A model generated the notes under the pieces. It was not told the DNA's origin, did no database searches, and was given only the letters and a program-made list of their open reading frames with translations. Positions 44,968 through 54,032 of a DNA stretch of 64,000 nt are shown one piece after another (position 1 is the first letter of the stretch; each line of letters opens with the position of its first letter). Origin of the DNA: an uncultured bacterium (GTDB lineage Bacteria; Bacillota; Clostridia; Oscillospirales; Acutalibacteraceae); assembly GCA_949283655.1 (NCBI GenBank), contig CASDTH010000032.1:1-64000 (forward strand). Direction: 5' to 3'. A program made the position numbers and the translations under genes.

Positions 44968-47190
44968 ATGCGATCTCTCCCCAAAATGCCTGTCGCCTTA
45001 GCGCTGTGCCTTTGCGCGCTTCTCTGCTGCCTACCCGCTCTGCGCCCCGCAGCAGCTCAGGCAACAGAGCCCTCTCGCATCACACTCAACATCCTTTCCG
45101 ATTTATATTACCTCCCGCTTTCCCTCTCTGGCGGAAAAGCGCAGGAGACCGGCCAGGCGCTCCGCCTCTCTGCAGAAAGCGCCCCAGCTGTGGAGGAGGC
45201 GCTCGCCACTGTCCTTCAAAACCGCCCAGAAGCGCTGATTTTAACCGGCGACCTGACGAACAACGGGGAGCCGGAAAGTGCCGCCGCCCTGGCAAAGCAG
45301 CTAGAAAAGGTCGAGCAGGCGGGGGTTCCGGTCTACGTGATTAACGGGGATTGCGACGTGCACGATGGCGGCCTGTCCCCCTCCGCTTTCCGCCGTATCT
45401 TTCGCGCCTTCGGCTATGACGGGGCGGATCATGCCGCCTATTATCAGCCGCTTGACACACCGGACGGCAGCGCTGTGCAGGGCGGCCTCTCCTATGCCGT
45501 CACCCCCAAGGAGGGCATTCGCCTGCTGATGATCGACGCCGAAAGCTACGCCGGTGGCTCCGCGCCGGGTGGGGCTATTTCCGACGGGCTAATGGATTGG
45601 ATTCTACAACAAGTCCGCCAAGCCAAACAAAACGGCGAAACGCTGATTGCTGGGATGCACCGCCCGGTTTTGCCGCACAAAACCGGCAGCACCACCCCCG
45701 CTTTCACCGGCGTGGCTGGCAGCAGTGACGAAATCGCGCAGCAATTTGCGGACGCAGGGCTTACCTATCTCTTTTCCGGTCACATGTATGAGACGGACGT
45801 TGCAAGCTACACTTCTCCGGCAGGGAACTGGCTCATGGAGATGGCAACCGGCTCGCCCGTCACCTATGGCGCGCCCATCCGCAGCGCAGTAGTGGAGGGC
45901 GCAAAAATCACCCTATCCGCAGAAAGCGTCACACGCATCACCTGGAAAGGGCAACGCATCGATTACCAGGCCCACCTCAAGGAGCAGCTGTTTTCCAAAA
46001 CCGCCTTTGCAGATTATGCCATGCGTTTTTTAGACAGTGAACTGAAGCTTTGGGAATCGGCCGGCCTCAAAGCGGGGATCGAGCATGCTGCTGGAATTTC
46101 AAATTTAAATAGCACCCTGCGCAGCATGCTGCAAGCCCTGCTAAAAGCCCCGGTAACGCTTGACCTTGGGGGGAAGCTCAGCCTCGGCTCCCTGACAATC
46201 CGTCTGGAGAGCGCGGATCATATTGTGATTGAGAGCTCTGCCTCATTCCTTCTGCCTGCGCTCTCCATCTCCATTTCTCAACAGCTCCTCCCCATGATCA
46301 ACGATCTGTTTACGCAAATCAGCGCGCAATGGCTGGCAAAGGATGCAGACGGAATGAGCCCGCTGCGCCGGGAAATCCGGGCGTTGCTCGAGCAGCTGTG
46401 CGCCAGCGTGCTGTGTGAAACGCCGGAGGGAAAGCCCTTCACGCTCAATGATCTTTTGACGGATATGATGACCACGCACGCAATTGGCCGGGAAACGGCG
46501 GACGCCACTATCGCCGCGCTGCTTGAGCAGCTGAACCCTTCTTTGACAAACGCTCTGCTTTCCGAGCAGGTGATCCCCGCCATCGGTGCAATCGGGCAAA
46601 AAATGCTCGACGGCCTGAAGCTTGACACTGGCTACCTTACGGAGCATGCAGGCGCGCTCTGGAAGCCTGCGCTCAGCCTGCTCGCATCCATGCGTGTTGG
46701 AACGCTTACAAAGCTGATGGGCTTCTCCGTGGAGACCAGCCTGCGAGGTACGCTCCTGGAGGAAAAAATCAGCCAACTCGGGGCGGCAGCCGCCGGCCTT
46801 GCCTCCGCCTTTTATGTGGACACAGAGGGCGTTGACGATCAGGTGAATGGGCCAGGTGTACAGTATGTTTCGGGCAGCAGCGTTTCCCTCACGGGCACGG
46901 CAGCTTCTACCGGAGCTGAGAGCTCCGCAGAGGAGGCTGCGGCAGCCACCTCCCGCCAGCCGGCGCCCAGCAGTTCACAGTCCGCGCCCTCTGCCAGCTG
47001 CAAGAGCGCAGCGCCTAAAACCAGTGAGCAAAGCCCGCTGGAAACAGCGCCGCCATCATCCGCCTCTGTGCAGGGCGCTACCACCCCGGCAGCCGCTCAA
47101 CCAGCCGTGCCGCTCGACCCCGCTCTCCTCCCGGCAATGCTGTTTATGGCCGCCGCCGCATTCGCGATATCTGATTACCGAAGGTGGTAA
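44968..47190 (+). CDS. Large exported metallophosphoesterase
   Basis: The protein of 740 residues has a signal peptide (ending near AAAQA), a calcineurin-like domain in the first 300 residues, a long helical region (about 350-620), a Ser/Ala/Pro-rich linker and a C-terminal hydrophobic segment followed by DYRRW, so it may be membrane-anchored outside the cell. The metal motifs are [31 protein letters not shown] and FSGHMYETD. The first motif is SDLYY rather than the usual DxH, and GNHD is replaced by GDCD, so metal binding may differ. The substrate is unknown. Confidence 0.8.
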   Translation: MRSLPKMPVALALCLCALLCCLPALRPAAAQATEPSRITLNILSDLYYLPLSLSGGKAQETGQALRLSAESAPAVEEALATVLQNRPEALILTGDLTNNGEPESAAALAKQLEKVEQAGVPVYVINGDCDVHDGGLSPSAFRRIFRAFGYDGADHAAYYQPLDTPDGSAVQGGLSYAVTPKEGIRLLMIDAESYAGGSAPGGAISDGLMDWILQQVRQAKQNGETLIAGMHRPVLPHKTGSTTPAFTGVAGSSDEIAQQFADAGLTYLFSGHMYETDVASYTSPAGNWLMEMATGSPVTYGAPIRSAVVEGAKITLSAESVTRITWKGQRIDYQAHLKEQLFSKTAFADYAMRFLDSELKLWESAGLKAGIEHAAGISNLNSTLRSMLQALLKAPVTLDLGGKLSLGSLTIRLESADHIVIESSASFLLPALSISISQQLLPMINDLFTQISAQWLAKDADGMSPLRREIRALLEQLCASVLCETPEGKPFTLNDLLTDMMTTHAIGRETADATIAALLEQLNPSLTNALLSEQVIPAIGAIGQKMLDGLKLDTGYLTEHAGALWKPALSLLASMRVGTLTKLMGFSVETSLRGTLLEEKISQLGAAAAGLASAFYVDTEGVDDQVNGPGVQYVSGSSVSLTGTAASTGAESSAEEAAAATSRQPAPSSSQSAPSASCKSAAPKTSEQSPLETAPPSSASVQGATTPAAAQPAVPLDPALLPAMLFMAAAAFAISDYRRW

Positions 47191-47281
47191 CAGCCCCACT
47201 GGCAGTTTTCTTCCCTGCAAAGCCTCTCCACTATGACAGTTTTTTAACAATCTATCCGCTTAGGTTTAGGCCGTTTGCCAC

Positions 47282-47310
47282 TTGCAAATTATTCCTCTGT
47301 GTTATACAAT
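47282..47310 (+). promoter_or_regulatory. pgk-tpiA-gpmI promoter
   Basis: TTGCAA (47282-47287) and TACAAT (47305-47310) are 17 bases apart, 110 bases before pgk. The rest of the 230-base spacer shows no gene. Confidence 0.75.
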
Positions 47311-47420
47311 ATTTACCGCGTAAAAGGCAAAAAGGAAGCTCGAAAAGCATATTCAGGGTGAAGCGCGCAGCCGCAAGCCGGCAGGGTCGTGATTCACCCA
47401 CAGGAAAGGAATGGTTATTG

Positions 47421-48611
47421 ATGAACGCGCTGAACAAAAAGACGATCGAGGATATCGATGTAGCGGGTAAAAAAGTGCTTGTGCGCTGCGATTTCAACGT
47501 CCCGCTGAAGGATGGCGAAATCACAAGCGATAAGCGCATTGTCTCCTCCCTGCCCACAATCAAATATTTGCTTGGCCAAAAAGCAAAGGTCATCCTCTGC
47601 TCCCACCTTGGCCGCCCGAAGGGGGAGCCCAACCCGGAGTTTTCCCTCGCGCCCGTTGCAAAGCGGCTTTCTGAGCTGCTGGGGCAAGAGGTCAAAATGG
47701 CCTCCGACGTTGTGGGCGAGAGCGCGCAGGCGCTTGCCGCCTCCCTGCAGGATGGCGAGGCTATGCTGCTGGAAAACGTCCGCTTTGAAAAGGGCGAAAC
47801 CAAAAACGACCCTGAGCTGAGCCGGAAGTTTGCCGCCCTGGCCGACATTTTTGTAAACGACGCCTTTGGCTCCGCGCACCGTGCGCATTGCTCCACAACC
47901 GGCGTTGCCGATTATCTGCCCGCCGTGTGCGGCTATCTAATCCAGAAGGAAATCTCCGTCATGGGCGGCGCGCTCGCCAACCCAAAGCGTCCCTTTGTCG
48001 CCATCCTCGGCGGCGCTAAAGTTTCCGATAAGATCGGCGTAATTACAAACCTTATCGACAAGGTCGATACGCTCATCATTGGCGGCGGCATGGCCTACAC
48101 CTTCTTCAAAGCGCTCGGCCATCCGATCGGTACCTCCATCTGCGAGGATGATAAGGTTGAGCTCGCCGGTGAAATGATGCAGAAGGCAAAGGAAAAGGGC
48201 GTAAAATTCCTTATCCCGGTAGATAACCGGGTCGGCAAAGAGTACAAGCCGGATACTGAATCCATGGCGGTGGATTCTGACGACCTTCCGGATGGTTGGA
48301 TGGGCCTCGATATCGGGCCGCGCACGGAGAAACTGTTCGCAGATGCAATCCGGGGCGCGGGCACCGTTGTGTGGAACGGGCCGATGGGCGTTTCTGAGTG
48401 GGATAATTTTGCCAGCGGCACAATCGCGGTGGCAAAGGCCGTGGCGGATAGCGGCGCGATCTCCATCATCGGCGGCGGCGATTCCGCAGCTGCCGTGCAG
48501 AAGCTCGGCTTTGCAGATAAGATGACGCACATTTCCACCGGCGGCGGCGCCTCGCTTGAATTCCTGGAGGGCAAGGAGCTGCCCGGCATCGCATGCCTCA
48601 ACGATAAATAA
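47421..48611 (+). CDS. pgk: Phosphoglycerate kinase
   Basis: The 396-residue enzyme makes ATP from 1,3-bisphosphoglycerate. It has [56 protein letters not shown] and the C-terminal [10 protein letters not shown] and [14 protein letters not shown]. The start matches other Pgk proteins and has GGAAAGGA upstream. The GAPDH gene, often upstream of pgk, is not in the window. Confidence 0.97.
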   Translation: MNALNKKTIEDIDVAGKKVLVRCDFNVPLKDGEITSDKRIVSSLPTIKYLLGQKAKVILCSHLGRPKGEPNPEFSLAPVAKRLSELLGQEVKMASDVVGESAQALAASLQDGEAMLLENVRFEKGETKNDPELSRKFAALADIFVNDAFGSAHRAHCSTTGVADYLPAVCGYLIQKEISVMGGALANPKRPFVAILGGAKVSDKIGVITNLIDKVDTLIIGGGMAYTFFKALGHPIGTSICEDDKVELAGEMMQKAKEKGVKFLIPVDNRVGKEYKPDTESMAVDSDDLPDGWMGLDIGPRTEKLFADAIRGAGTVVWNGPMGVSEWDNFASGTIAVAKAVADSGAISIIGGGDSAAAVQKLGFADKMTHISTGGGASLEFLEGKELPGIACLNDK

Positions 48612-48630
48612 GTAAACTTGGCATCAGTGT

Positions 48631-48658
48631 ACAGGGCGGAAAGCATTCTCCGCCCTGT
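48631..48658 (+). other. Hairpin between pgk and tpiA
   Basis: ACAGGGCGGA and TCCGCCCTGT form a perfect 10-bp stem with an 8-base loop and only a weak T-tail. It could be a leaky terminator or an mRNA-stabilising structure. Confidence 0.6.
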
Positions 48659-48698
48659 TTGGCTGTATCATCATCAAAAAAAGGGAGACGATAAGCTT

Positions 48699-49466
48699 AT
48701 GAATAAACAGCTGCGCAAGGCCGTTATCGCCGGCAACTGGAAGATGAACAAAACCCCCTCTCAAACCACCGCCCTGGTGGAGGAGATGAAGCCCCTCGTC
48801 AAGGATGCGGGCTGCGACGTCGTCATTTGTGTGCCCTATGTGGATCTGCAGGCGGCGCTTGCGGCTACAAAGGGCTCCAATATCAAGGTTGGCGCAGAGA
48901 ATTGCCACTGGGAAAAGAGCGGTGCTTACACGGGTGAGATCTCCACAGAGATGCTCACAGAGCTGGGTGTGGAATATGTCGTTATCGGCCACAGCGAGCG
49001 CCGCACCTATTTCGGCGAGACGGATGTAACCGTCCAGAAGCGCGTGCGCGCTGCACTGGATGCGGGCCTCACCGTGATCCTCTGTGTGGGTGAAACGCTG
49101 GAGCAGCGCGAGCAGGGCATCACCTTTGAGGTGGTCGGCCTGCAAACGAAGGTTGCGCTCGGCGGCGTCTCCAAGGAGGAACTCTCCCGCGTGATCATCG
49201 CCTATGAGCCTGTTTGGGCCATCGGCACAGGCCGCACTGCCACAGCGGAGCAGGCCAACGAGGTCAACCACTACATCCGCACTGTGATCGCCGGCCTGTA
49301 TGACAGTGCGGCGGCAGACGCCTTCGTCGTGCAATATGGCGGCTCCATGAACGCGAAAAATGCTGCGGAGCTGCTTGCTCAGCCGGATGTGGATGGCGGC
49401 CTGATCGGCGGCGCCTCCCTGAAAGCAGCAGATTTTGCAGAGATCGTAAAGGCCGCTTCTAAATAA
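48699..49466 (+). CDS. tpiA: Triosephosphate isomerase
   Basis: The 255-residue TIM barrel interconverts dihydroxyacetone phosphate and glyceraldehyde 3-phosphate. It has AGNWKMNK, the catalytic His of VIGHSERR, the catalytic Glu in IAYEPVWAIGTG, and the phosphate loop GGSMNAKNA and GGLIGGASL. The ATG was chosen to match the family N-terminus; GGGAG lies 11 bases upstream. Confidence 0.97.
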   Translation: MNKQLRKAVIAGNWKMNKTPSQTTALVEEMKPLVKDAGCDVVICVPYVDLQAALAATKGSNIKVGAENCHWEKSGAYTGEISTEMLTELGVEYVVIGHSERRTYFGETDVTVQKRVRAALDAGLTVILCVGETLEQREQGITFEVVGLQTKVALGGVSKEELSRVIIAYEPVWAIGTGRTATAEQANEVNHYIRTVIAGLYDSAAADAFVVQYGGSMNAKNAAELLAQPDVDGGLIGGASLKAADFAEIVKAASK

Positions 49467-49481
49467 GCATCAGATCACCCC

Positions 49482-49512
49482 AACGGGCGGGAACACAGCC
49501 CGCCCGTTTTTC
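49482..49512 (+). terminator. Hairpin between tpiA and gpmI
   Basis: AACGGGCGGG and CCCGCCCGTT form a perfect 10-bp stem followed by TTTC. It looks like an intrinsic terminator inside the glycolytic operon, perhaps partial, since no separate gpmI promoter is obvious. Confidence 0.75.
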
Positions 49513-49541
49513 TTTGTGAAAATCAGGAGGAAGCATTTATT

Positions 49542-51083
49542 ATGATGAAAAAGCCCCTTGTTTTGTGTATTATGGATGGCTTCGGCCACAACCCCTCCGA
49601 CTACGGTAACGCCATCACAGCTGCGAAAACACCCCGGCTGGATGAATTGATGGCCAATTGCCCGATGACGTATATTGGCGCTTCCGGCATGGATGTTGGC
49701 CTGCCGGACGGGCAGATGGGCAACAGCGAGGTTGGCCACACCAATATCGGCGCCGGCCGCGTTGTCTATCAGGAGCTGACGCGTATCTCCAAATCTATTG
49801 CGGACGGAGATTTCTTCCGGAATCCGGCCCTAACCGGCGCGGTGCAGGCAGCGATTGATAACGGCGCTTCCCTGCATCTGATCGGCCTGATGTCTGACGG
49901 CGGCGTGCACAGCCACAACACCCACCTCTGGGCACTGGTGGAGCTTGCAAAGCGCATGGGCCTTGAAAAGGTCTATGTCCACTGCCTGCTTGACGGGCGC
50001 GATGTTCCCCCCGCCTCCGGCGCGGATTACGTTGCCGAGTGCGGGCAGAAGCTGCAGGAGATCGGCGTGGGGCAGATCGCCACAGTCATGGGCCGCTACT
50101 ACGCGATGGATCGTGACAACCGCTGGGAGCGTGTGGAGAAGGCCTATGCCGCCATGGTTTACGGCGAGGGCATCCAGGCAGAGGAGCCTGTGGCTGCGAT
50201 CCGTCAATCCTATGAGACCATCGACGAGGAGGGCAAGCACCTCACCGACGAATTCGTGCTCCCGACCGTCTGCTCGCAGGAGGCCAGTGCGCGCATCAAG
50301 GCGAACGACAGTGTGATTTTCTTTAACTTCCGCCCTGACCGTGCGCGTGAGATCACTCGCACGCTGGTCGATCCCGATTTCACCGGCTTTACACGCCGCA
50401 ACGGCTTCTTCCCCCTGCACTATGTCTGCATGACGCAGTATGACGCGACGATGCCGAATGTGGATGTCGCCTTCCGGCCGGAATCGCTGGATAATACCTT
50501 TGGCGAATACCTCTCGAGCCTGGGCAAAACGCAGCTTCGCATTGCAGAAACAGAAAAATACGCCCACGTAACCTTCTTCTTCAACGGCGGCGTGGAGAAA
50601 ACCTTCCCCGGCGAGGACCGTGTGCTCGTCCCCTCCCCGAAGGTGGCCACCTATGATCTTCAGCCGGAGATGAGCGCGCCCGAGGTGACTGATCAGGTGG
50701 TGGAGCGGATCCTCAGCGGCAAATATGATGCGGTCATCCTCAATTTTGCCAACTGCGACATGGTCGGCCACACTGGCGTGTTTGAGGCAGCCGTCAAAGC
50801 GGTGGAAACAGTGGATACCTGCGTGGGCCGCGTGGCCGACGCGGTTAGCCAGATGGGCGGCGCAATGCTCATCACGGCTGATCACGGCAATGCGGATAAA
50901 ATGTATGAGGCGGACGGCTCCCCCTTCACCGCGCACACAACAAACCCCGTTCCCTTTATCGTCTTCGGCTATCCGTGCGAGGTGCGCGAGGGTGGCAGGC
51001 TCTGCGATATCGCTCCAACGATGCTCAAGATTATGGGCCTTCCCCAGCCGAAGGAAATGACGGGCGAAAGCATTGTAAAATAA
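49542..51083 (+). CDS. gpmI: 2,3-bisphosphoglycerate-independent phosphoglycerate mutase
   Basis: The 513-residue manganese enzyme interconverts 3- and 2-phosphoglycerate. It has the alkaline-phosphatase-like VLCIMDGFG, the phosphoserine loop [53 protein letters not shown] and [16 protein letters not shown] lies 11 bases before the first of two tandem ATG codons. Confidence 0.97.
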   Translation: MMKKPLVLCIMDGFGHNPSDYGNAITAAKTPRLDELMANCPMTYIGASGMDVGLPDGQMGNSEVGHTNIGAGRVVYQELTRISKSIADGDFFRNPALTGAVQAAIDNGASLHLIGLMSDGGVHSHNTHLWALVELAKRMGLEKVYVHCLLDGRDVPPASGADYVAECGQKLQEIGVGQIATVMGRYYAMDRDNRWERVEKAYAAMVYGEGIQAEEPVAAIRQSYETIDEEGKHLTDEFVLPTVCSQEASARIKANDSVIFFNFRPDRAREITRTLVDPDFTGFTRRNGFFPLHYVCMTQYDATMPNVDVAFRPESLDNTFGEYLSSLGKTQLRIAETEKYAHVTFFFNGGVEKTFPGEDRVLVPSPKVATYDLQPEMSAPEVTDQVVERILSGKYDAVILNFANCDMVGHTGVFEAAVKAVETVDTCVGRVADAVSQMGGAMLITADHGNADKMYEADGSPFTAHTTNPVPFIVFGYPCEVREGGRLCDIAPTMLKIMGLPQPKEMTGESIVK

Positions 51084-51135
51084 CGTCCGCTCCCTGCACA
51101 GGTCTCCTTTGGTTTTGCAAACAGAATCAGGAATC

Positions 51136-51178
51136 AAGCGCCGCGTTCCATCTAATCGGGAGCGCAGCGCTTTTTTTG
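51136..51178 (+). terminator. Terminator of glycolytic operon
   Basis: AGCGC.GCG pairs with CGC.GCGCT around a 20-base loop, followed by seven T residues. Confidence 0.85.
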
Positions 51179-51216
51179 TTTTACACCTTTTCTGCTGCGC
51201 CTTTCCTCCCCTTTGC

Positions 51217-51245
51217 TTTACGGGAAGCCCAAAGGATGCTAAAAT
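51217..51245 (+). promoter_or_regulatory. Promoter for PP2C-like gene run
   Basis: TTTACG (51217-51222) and TAAAAT (51240-51245) are 17 bases apart, 37 bases before the next coding start. The -35 is a moderate match. Confidence 0.5.
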
Positions 51246-51281
51246 AAAGATAATATCCGTGTATCGGGAGGTGGCTTCGCC

Positions 51282-52100
51282 ATGCCGCAAATCATTGAGC
51301 AATTTATCGCCTCCAAAACAGGCGACCCGGCGCAATGTGAAGACGGTCTATTTACCAGCGGCGATTTTATCGCGGTAATCGATGGCGTCACCGCAAAGCG
51401 CTGCCCCCCGCATCAGCAAAAAACGGGCGGGCGCATGGCGATGGAAGCGCTGATAGCCGCGCTGCCGGGGCTGCCCACACTAGCCTCCTGTGAGGAGTCT
51501 TTGCTGTTTCTCAACCATGCATTGGCCAAGGCATACGGCAGCAGCTATGCGGCCGCGCAGGAAGACCGCTCGCTGCGCATGCAGGCAAACTGCATTCTTT
51601 ACAGCGCCGCCCGGCGGGAAATTTGGGCCTTTGGGGATTGTTGCTGCCGGCTGGGCGGCCAGGTTTATGCTCACAAGAAGCGCGTTGATACGGCCACAGA
51701 GCAGGCAAGAGCGCTGTTTTTGGAGCTCATGCTTCTGCGCGGCGTGCCACAGGAGCAGCTGCGGCGGGAGGATCCCGGCCGCGCCTTCATCCTGCCGCTG
51801 CTGGAGGGGCAAAGCCTGCTCGCCAACAGCAGCGGCCCTTTCGCCTACCCGGTGCTCGATGGCTTCCCTATTCATCCGGAGCAAGCGGCTGTCTATCCGG
51901 TCGCGCCGGGTGAGGAGGTTGTGCTGGCAAGCGACGGCTACCCCCTGCTCTGCCAGACGCTTGCGGAAAGTGAAGCGGCCCTGTGCCGTATCCTGGCGGA
52001 GGACCCGCTGTGTATGCGGCTTTTTCCTTCCACAAAGGGCCTTCAGCCGGGGTCGGCATCCTTTGATGACAGAACCTATATCCGATTCCTAGCAGACTGA
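51282..52100 (+). CDS. PP2C-like phosphatase-fold protein
   Basis: The 272-residue protein has the outline of a PP2C phosphatase: CEDGLF (D21), VIDGVTAK (D34), VVLASDGYPLL and the final SFDDRTYIRF, which correspond to metal-binding aspartates. The rest is diverged and I do not recognise a named subfamily. A protein Ser/Thr phosphatase role is inferred. GGGAGG lies ten bases before the ATG. It is followed after 16 bases by a DUF3783 gene. Confidence 0.65.
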   Translation: MPQIIEQFIASKTGDPAQCEDGLFTSGDFIAVIDGVTAKRCPPHQQKTGGRMAMEALIAALPGLPTLASCEESLLFLNHALAKAYGSSYAAAQEDRSLRMQANCILYSAARREIWAFGDCCCRLGGQVYAHKKRVDTATEQARALFLELMLLRGVPQEQLRREDPGRAFILPLLEGQSLLANSSGPFAYPVLDGFPIHPEQAAVYPVAPGEEVVLASDGYPLLCQTLAESEAALCRILAEDPLCMRLFPSTKGLQPGSASFDDRTYIRFLAD

Positions 52101-52116
52101 GAAGGGAGCGATTGCT

Positions 52117-52542
52117 ATCAAAGCGCGTATCATTGCTTCACAGCCGGCAACAGCCGTACTGTATCATCTGGAAGCTGAAACAGAAGAGGGCGCCGCACTC
52201 CGGTCGCTGCTGGCACAGCGCGGGATTGAAGCCCGCGCGCTGCCGGAGGCCTCCCTTGGGCAGACGGTAGCCGCCTTTTTGGCGAGCCCTCAGCCCCAGC
52301 CCGGCAAAGAGGAGCCCTATGAGGGGGCTGTTATCCTCTTTAGCGGTGTGGAGCCCAAGAAGCAGCAGGAGGTCCTGCGCGCCATGCGCAGCGCCGGGCT
52401 CGGCCTTGGGGCGATCAAGGCAGTTGTCACCCCCTCTAACCGGAGCTGGGCGTTTGAGCGTCTTTTTTCCGAGCTCAGCGCAGAGCATGCCGCCATAACT
52501 GCAGCCAAAACGGCAAAGAGCGATGGTCAGGCCAAAAAATGA
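52117..52542 (+). CDS. DUF3783 protein with apparent ATC start codon
   Basis: The frame gives about 141 residues. The C-terminal half matches DUF3783: AVILFSGVEPKKQQEVLRAMRSAGL, then KAVVTPSNRSWAFERLFSELSAEH. The N-terminal part (ARIIASQPATAVLYHL) also looks coding. There is no ATG, GTG or TTG between the in-frame stop at 52090 and a TTG at 52279 that would delete over 50 residues and lacks a site. The ATC at 52117 has GGGAG eight bases upstream, so it is the best start; ATT at 52111 is the alternative. The function is unknown. Confidence 0.7.
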   Translation: MKARIIASQPATAVLYHLEAETEEGAALRSLLAQRGIEARALPEASLGQTVAAFLASPQPQPGKEEPYEGAVILFSGVEPKKQQEVLRAMRSAGLGLGAIKAVVTPSNRSWAFERLFSELSAEHAAITAAKTAKSDGQAKK

Positions 52543-52678
52543 CTGAGCCGTGGTTTTGCCCATGCGGGCGCGCTGGTTGAGCACAGTTTGGCAATTGCGC
52601 AGCTCGCCATGCACACGCTTTGCGTCATTGCAAGTTTCTCCATTGCGAATGAAAAAATTGGAAGGGACCTGTGCAGGC

Positions 52679-53431
52679 ATGAATCCGCTTTACCTCAAGC
52701 GCGTTGCGCTCCGACGCGAGCAGGCCGCCGGGGGCAGCTATGTCTGGAGCCTGCCCGTGGTAAAAAACTGGCGGGAGCTTGTTTTTCAAAGCCCGGTCAC
52801 CTTTTTCTGTGGGGAGAACGGGTCAGGCAAATCCACCCTTCTGGAGGCGCTTGCTATTTGCTGCGGCTTCAATGCCGAGGGTGGAGGCAAAAATTTTCAA
52901 TTTTCCACTAACGAAACGCACGCCCCACTCTACCGCGCGTTGGAGGTAGCCAAAGGCCGCCGGCCGCGCGACGGCTACTTTTTGCGTGCGGAAAGCTTTT
53001 ATAACGTCGCCACAGAGATCGAACGGCTGGATCGCGATGTTACTATCGGCCGTCCTGTGGTCGAGAGCTATGGCGGCGTCTCTCTGCACCGGCAGTCGCA
53101 TGGGGAGAGCTTTCTTACCCTGCTGCTCAACCGCTTCGGTGGAGAGGGGCTATATCTGCTTGATGAGCCGGAGGCCGCGCTTTCCCCTGCGCGGCAGATG
53201 ACGATGCTCGCCCGGATGCACGAGCTGGCGGGCCTCGGCTCCCAATTCATCATTGCAACGCATTCGCCCATTTTAATGGCCTACCCTGGCGCGGACATTT
53301 ATGTGCTCACACCGGAGGGCGTGCAAAAAACGCCTTACCGGCAAACAGAGCACTATAGGCTGACTCGCCGTTTTCTGGAGGATCCGGAGGGGATGCTCTC
53401 CATCCTCCTAAGTCAAAGCAGCACAGATTGA
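52679..53431 (+). CDS. AAA-family ATPase (ABC-like)
   Basis: The 250-residue protein has Walker A GENGSGKST, a Q-loop-like FQFSTNE, the signature SHGES, Walker B LYLLDEPEAALS and the switch His of IIATHSP. It matches small soluble ABC-type ATPases of the COG3910 kind, whose role is unclear. The ATG at 52679 starts the conserved part; the longer open frame to 52550 lacks a site. It has no membrane partner nearby. Confidence 0.85.
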   Translation: MNPLYLKRVALRREQAAGGSYVWSLPVVKNWRELVFQSPVTFFCGENGSGKSTLLEALAICCGFNAEGGGKNFQFSTNETHAPLYRALEVAKGRRPRDGYFLRAESFYNVATEIERLDRDVTIGRPVVESYGGVSLHRQSHGESFLTLLLNRFGGEGLYLLDEPEAALSPARQMTMLARMHELAGLGSQFIIATHSPILMAYPGADIYVLTPEGVQKTPYRQTEHYRLTRRFLEDPEGMLSILLSQSSTD

Positions 53432-53453
53432 TGGTACCGCAAGGAGGATGAAA

Positions 53454-53990
53454 ATGCATATTGTTTTGCAAACCCGCCGCCTGACGCTGCGGGAGCTCTC
53501 GCCAGCGGATGTGGACGCACTGCGCCCAATTTTGCAGGATATCGAGGTTATGTACGCCTGGGAGCACGCGTTTTCCGACGCAGAGATTGAGGCTTGGATT
53601 CAAACAAACCGCGCCCGCTACCGGGAAGAACGCTGCGGCTACCTGGCGGCGCTCCGGCAGGACACCGGGGAGCTTGCCGGGATGCTCGGCCTGCTGATGG
53701 AGGAGGTAAACGGCGCAAAGCGATTGGGCCTTGGCTACCTGCTCCGGCGGGATTGCTGGGGGCTGGGGCTTGCCACCGAGGGCGCACGCGCTTTGATGGA
53801 AGAGGCCTTCCAGGGCCGTGGCGCGCCGGAGGTGATTGCGGAAATCCGGCCGGAAAACCGGCCCTCCCGCCGCGTAGCGGAGCGGCTCGGAATGCATGTG
53901 GAGGGCGAAATCATCAAGCGCTATCGCGGCAAGGAGATGCCGCATCTGATTTATGTCCGGCAAGCTGTAGAAGAGAGGGCAGGCGGCTGA
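53454..53990 (+). CDS. GNAT N-acetyltransferase, RimJ/RimL-like
   Basis: The 178-residue protein starts LQTRRLTLRELSPADVDAL and has GYLLRRDCWGLGLATEGARAL as the acetyl-CoA binding motif, then NRPSRRVAERLGM and HLIYVRQ. This is the RimJ/RimL/SpeG-like branch that acetylates N-termini or small amines. AAGGAGG lies six bases before the chosen ATG; another ATG two codons earlier abuts the site. Confidence 0.87.
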   Translation: MHIVLQTRRLTLRELSPADVDALRPILQDIEVMYAWEHAFSDAEIEAWIQTNRARYREERCGYLAALRQDTGELAGMLGLLMEEVNGAKRLGLGYLLRRDCWGLGLATEGARALMEEAFQGRGAPEVIAEIRPENRPSRRVAERLGMHVEGEIIKRYRGKEMPHLIYVRQAVEERAGG

Positions 53991-54032
53991 AAAATTGGGC
54001 ATACTAACCCCAGCATAAAAGGGGATGATGCA

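Noticed and set aside
47235..47260. Second Rex site before pgk
   Set aside because: Only a half-site (TTAACAA) is present, without the matching half.
49830..51335. 501-codon open frame antisense to gpmI
   Set aside because: It is a shadow of a certain glycolytic gene with no family features.
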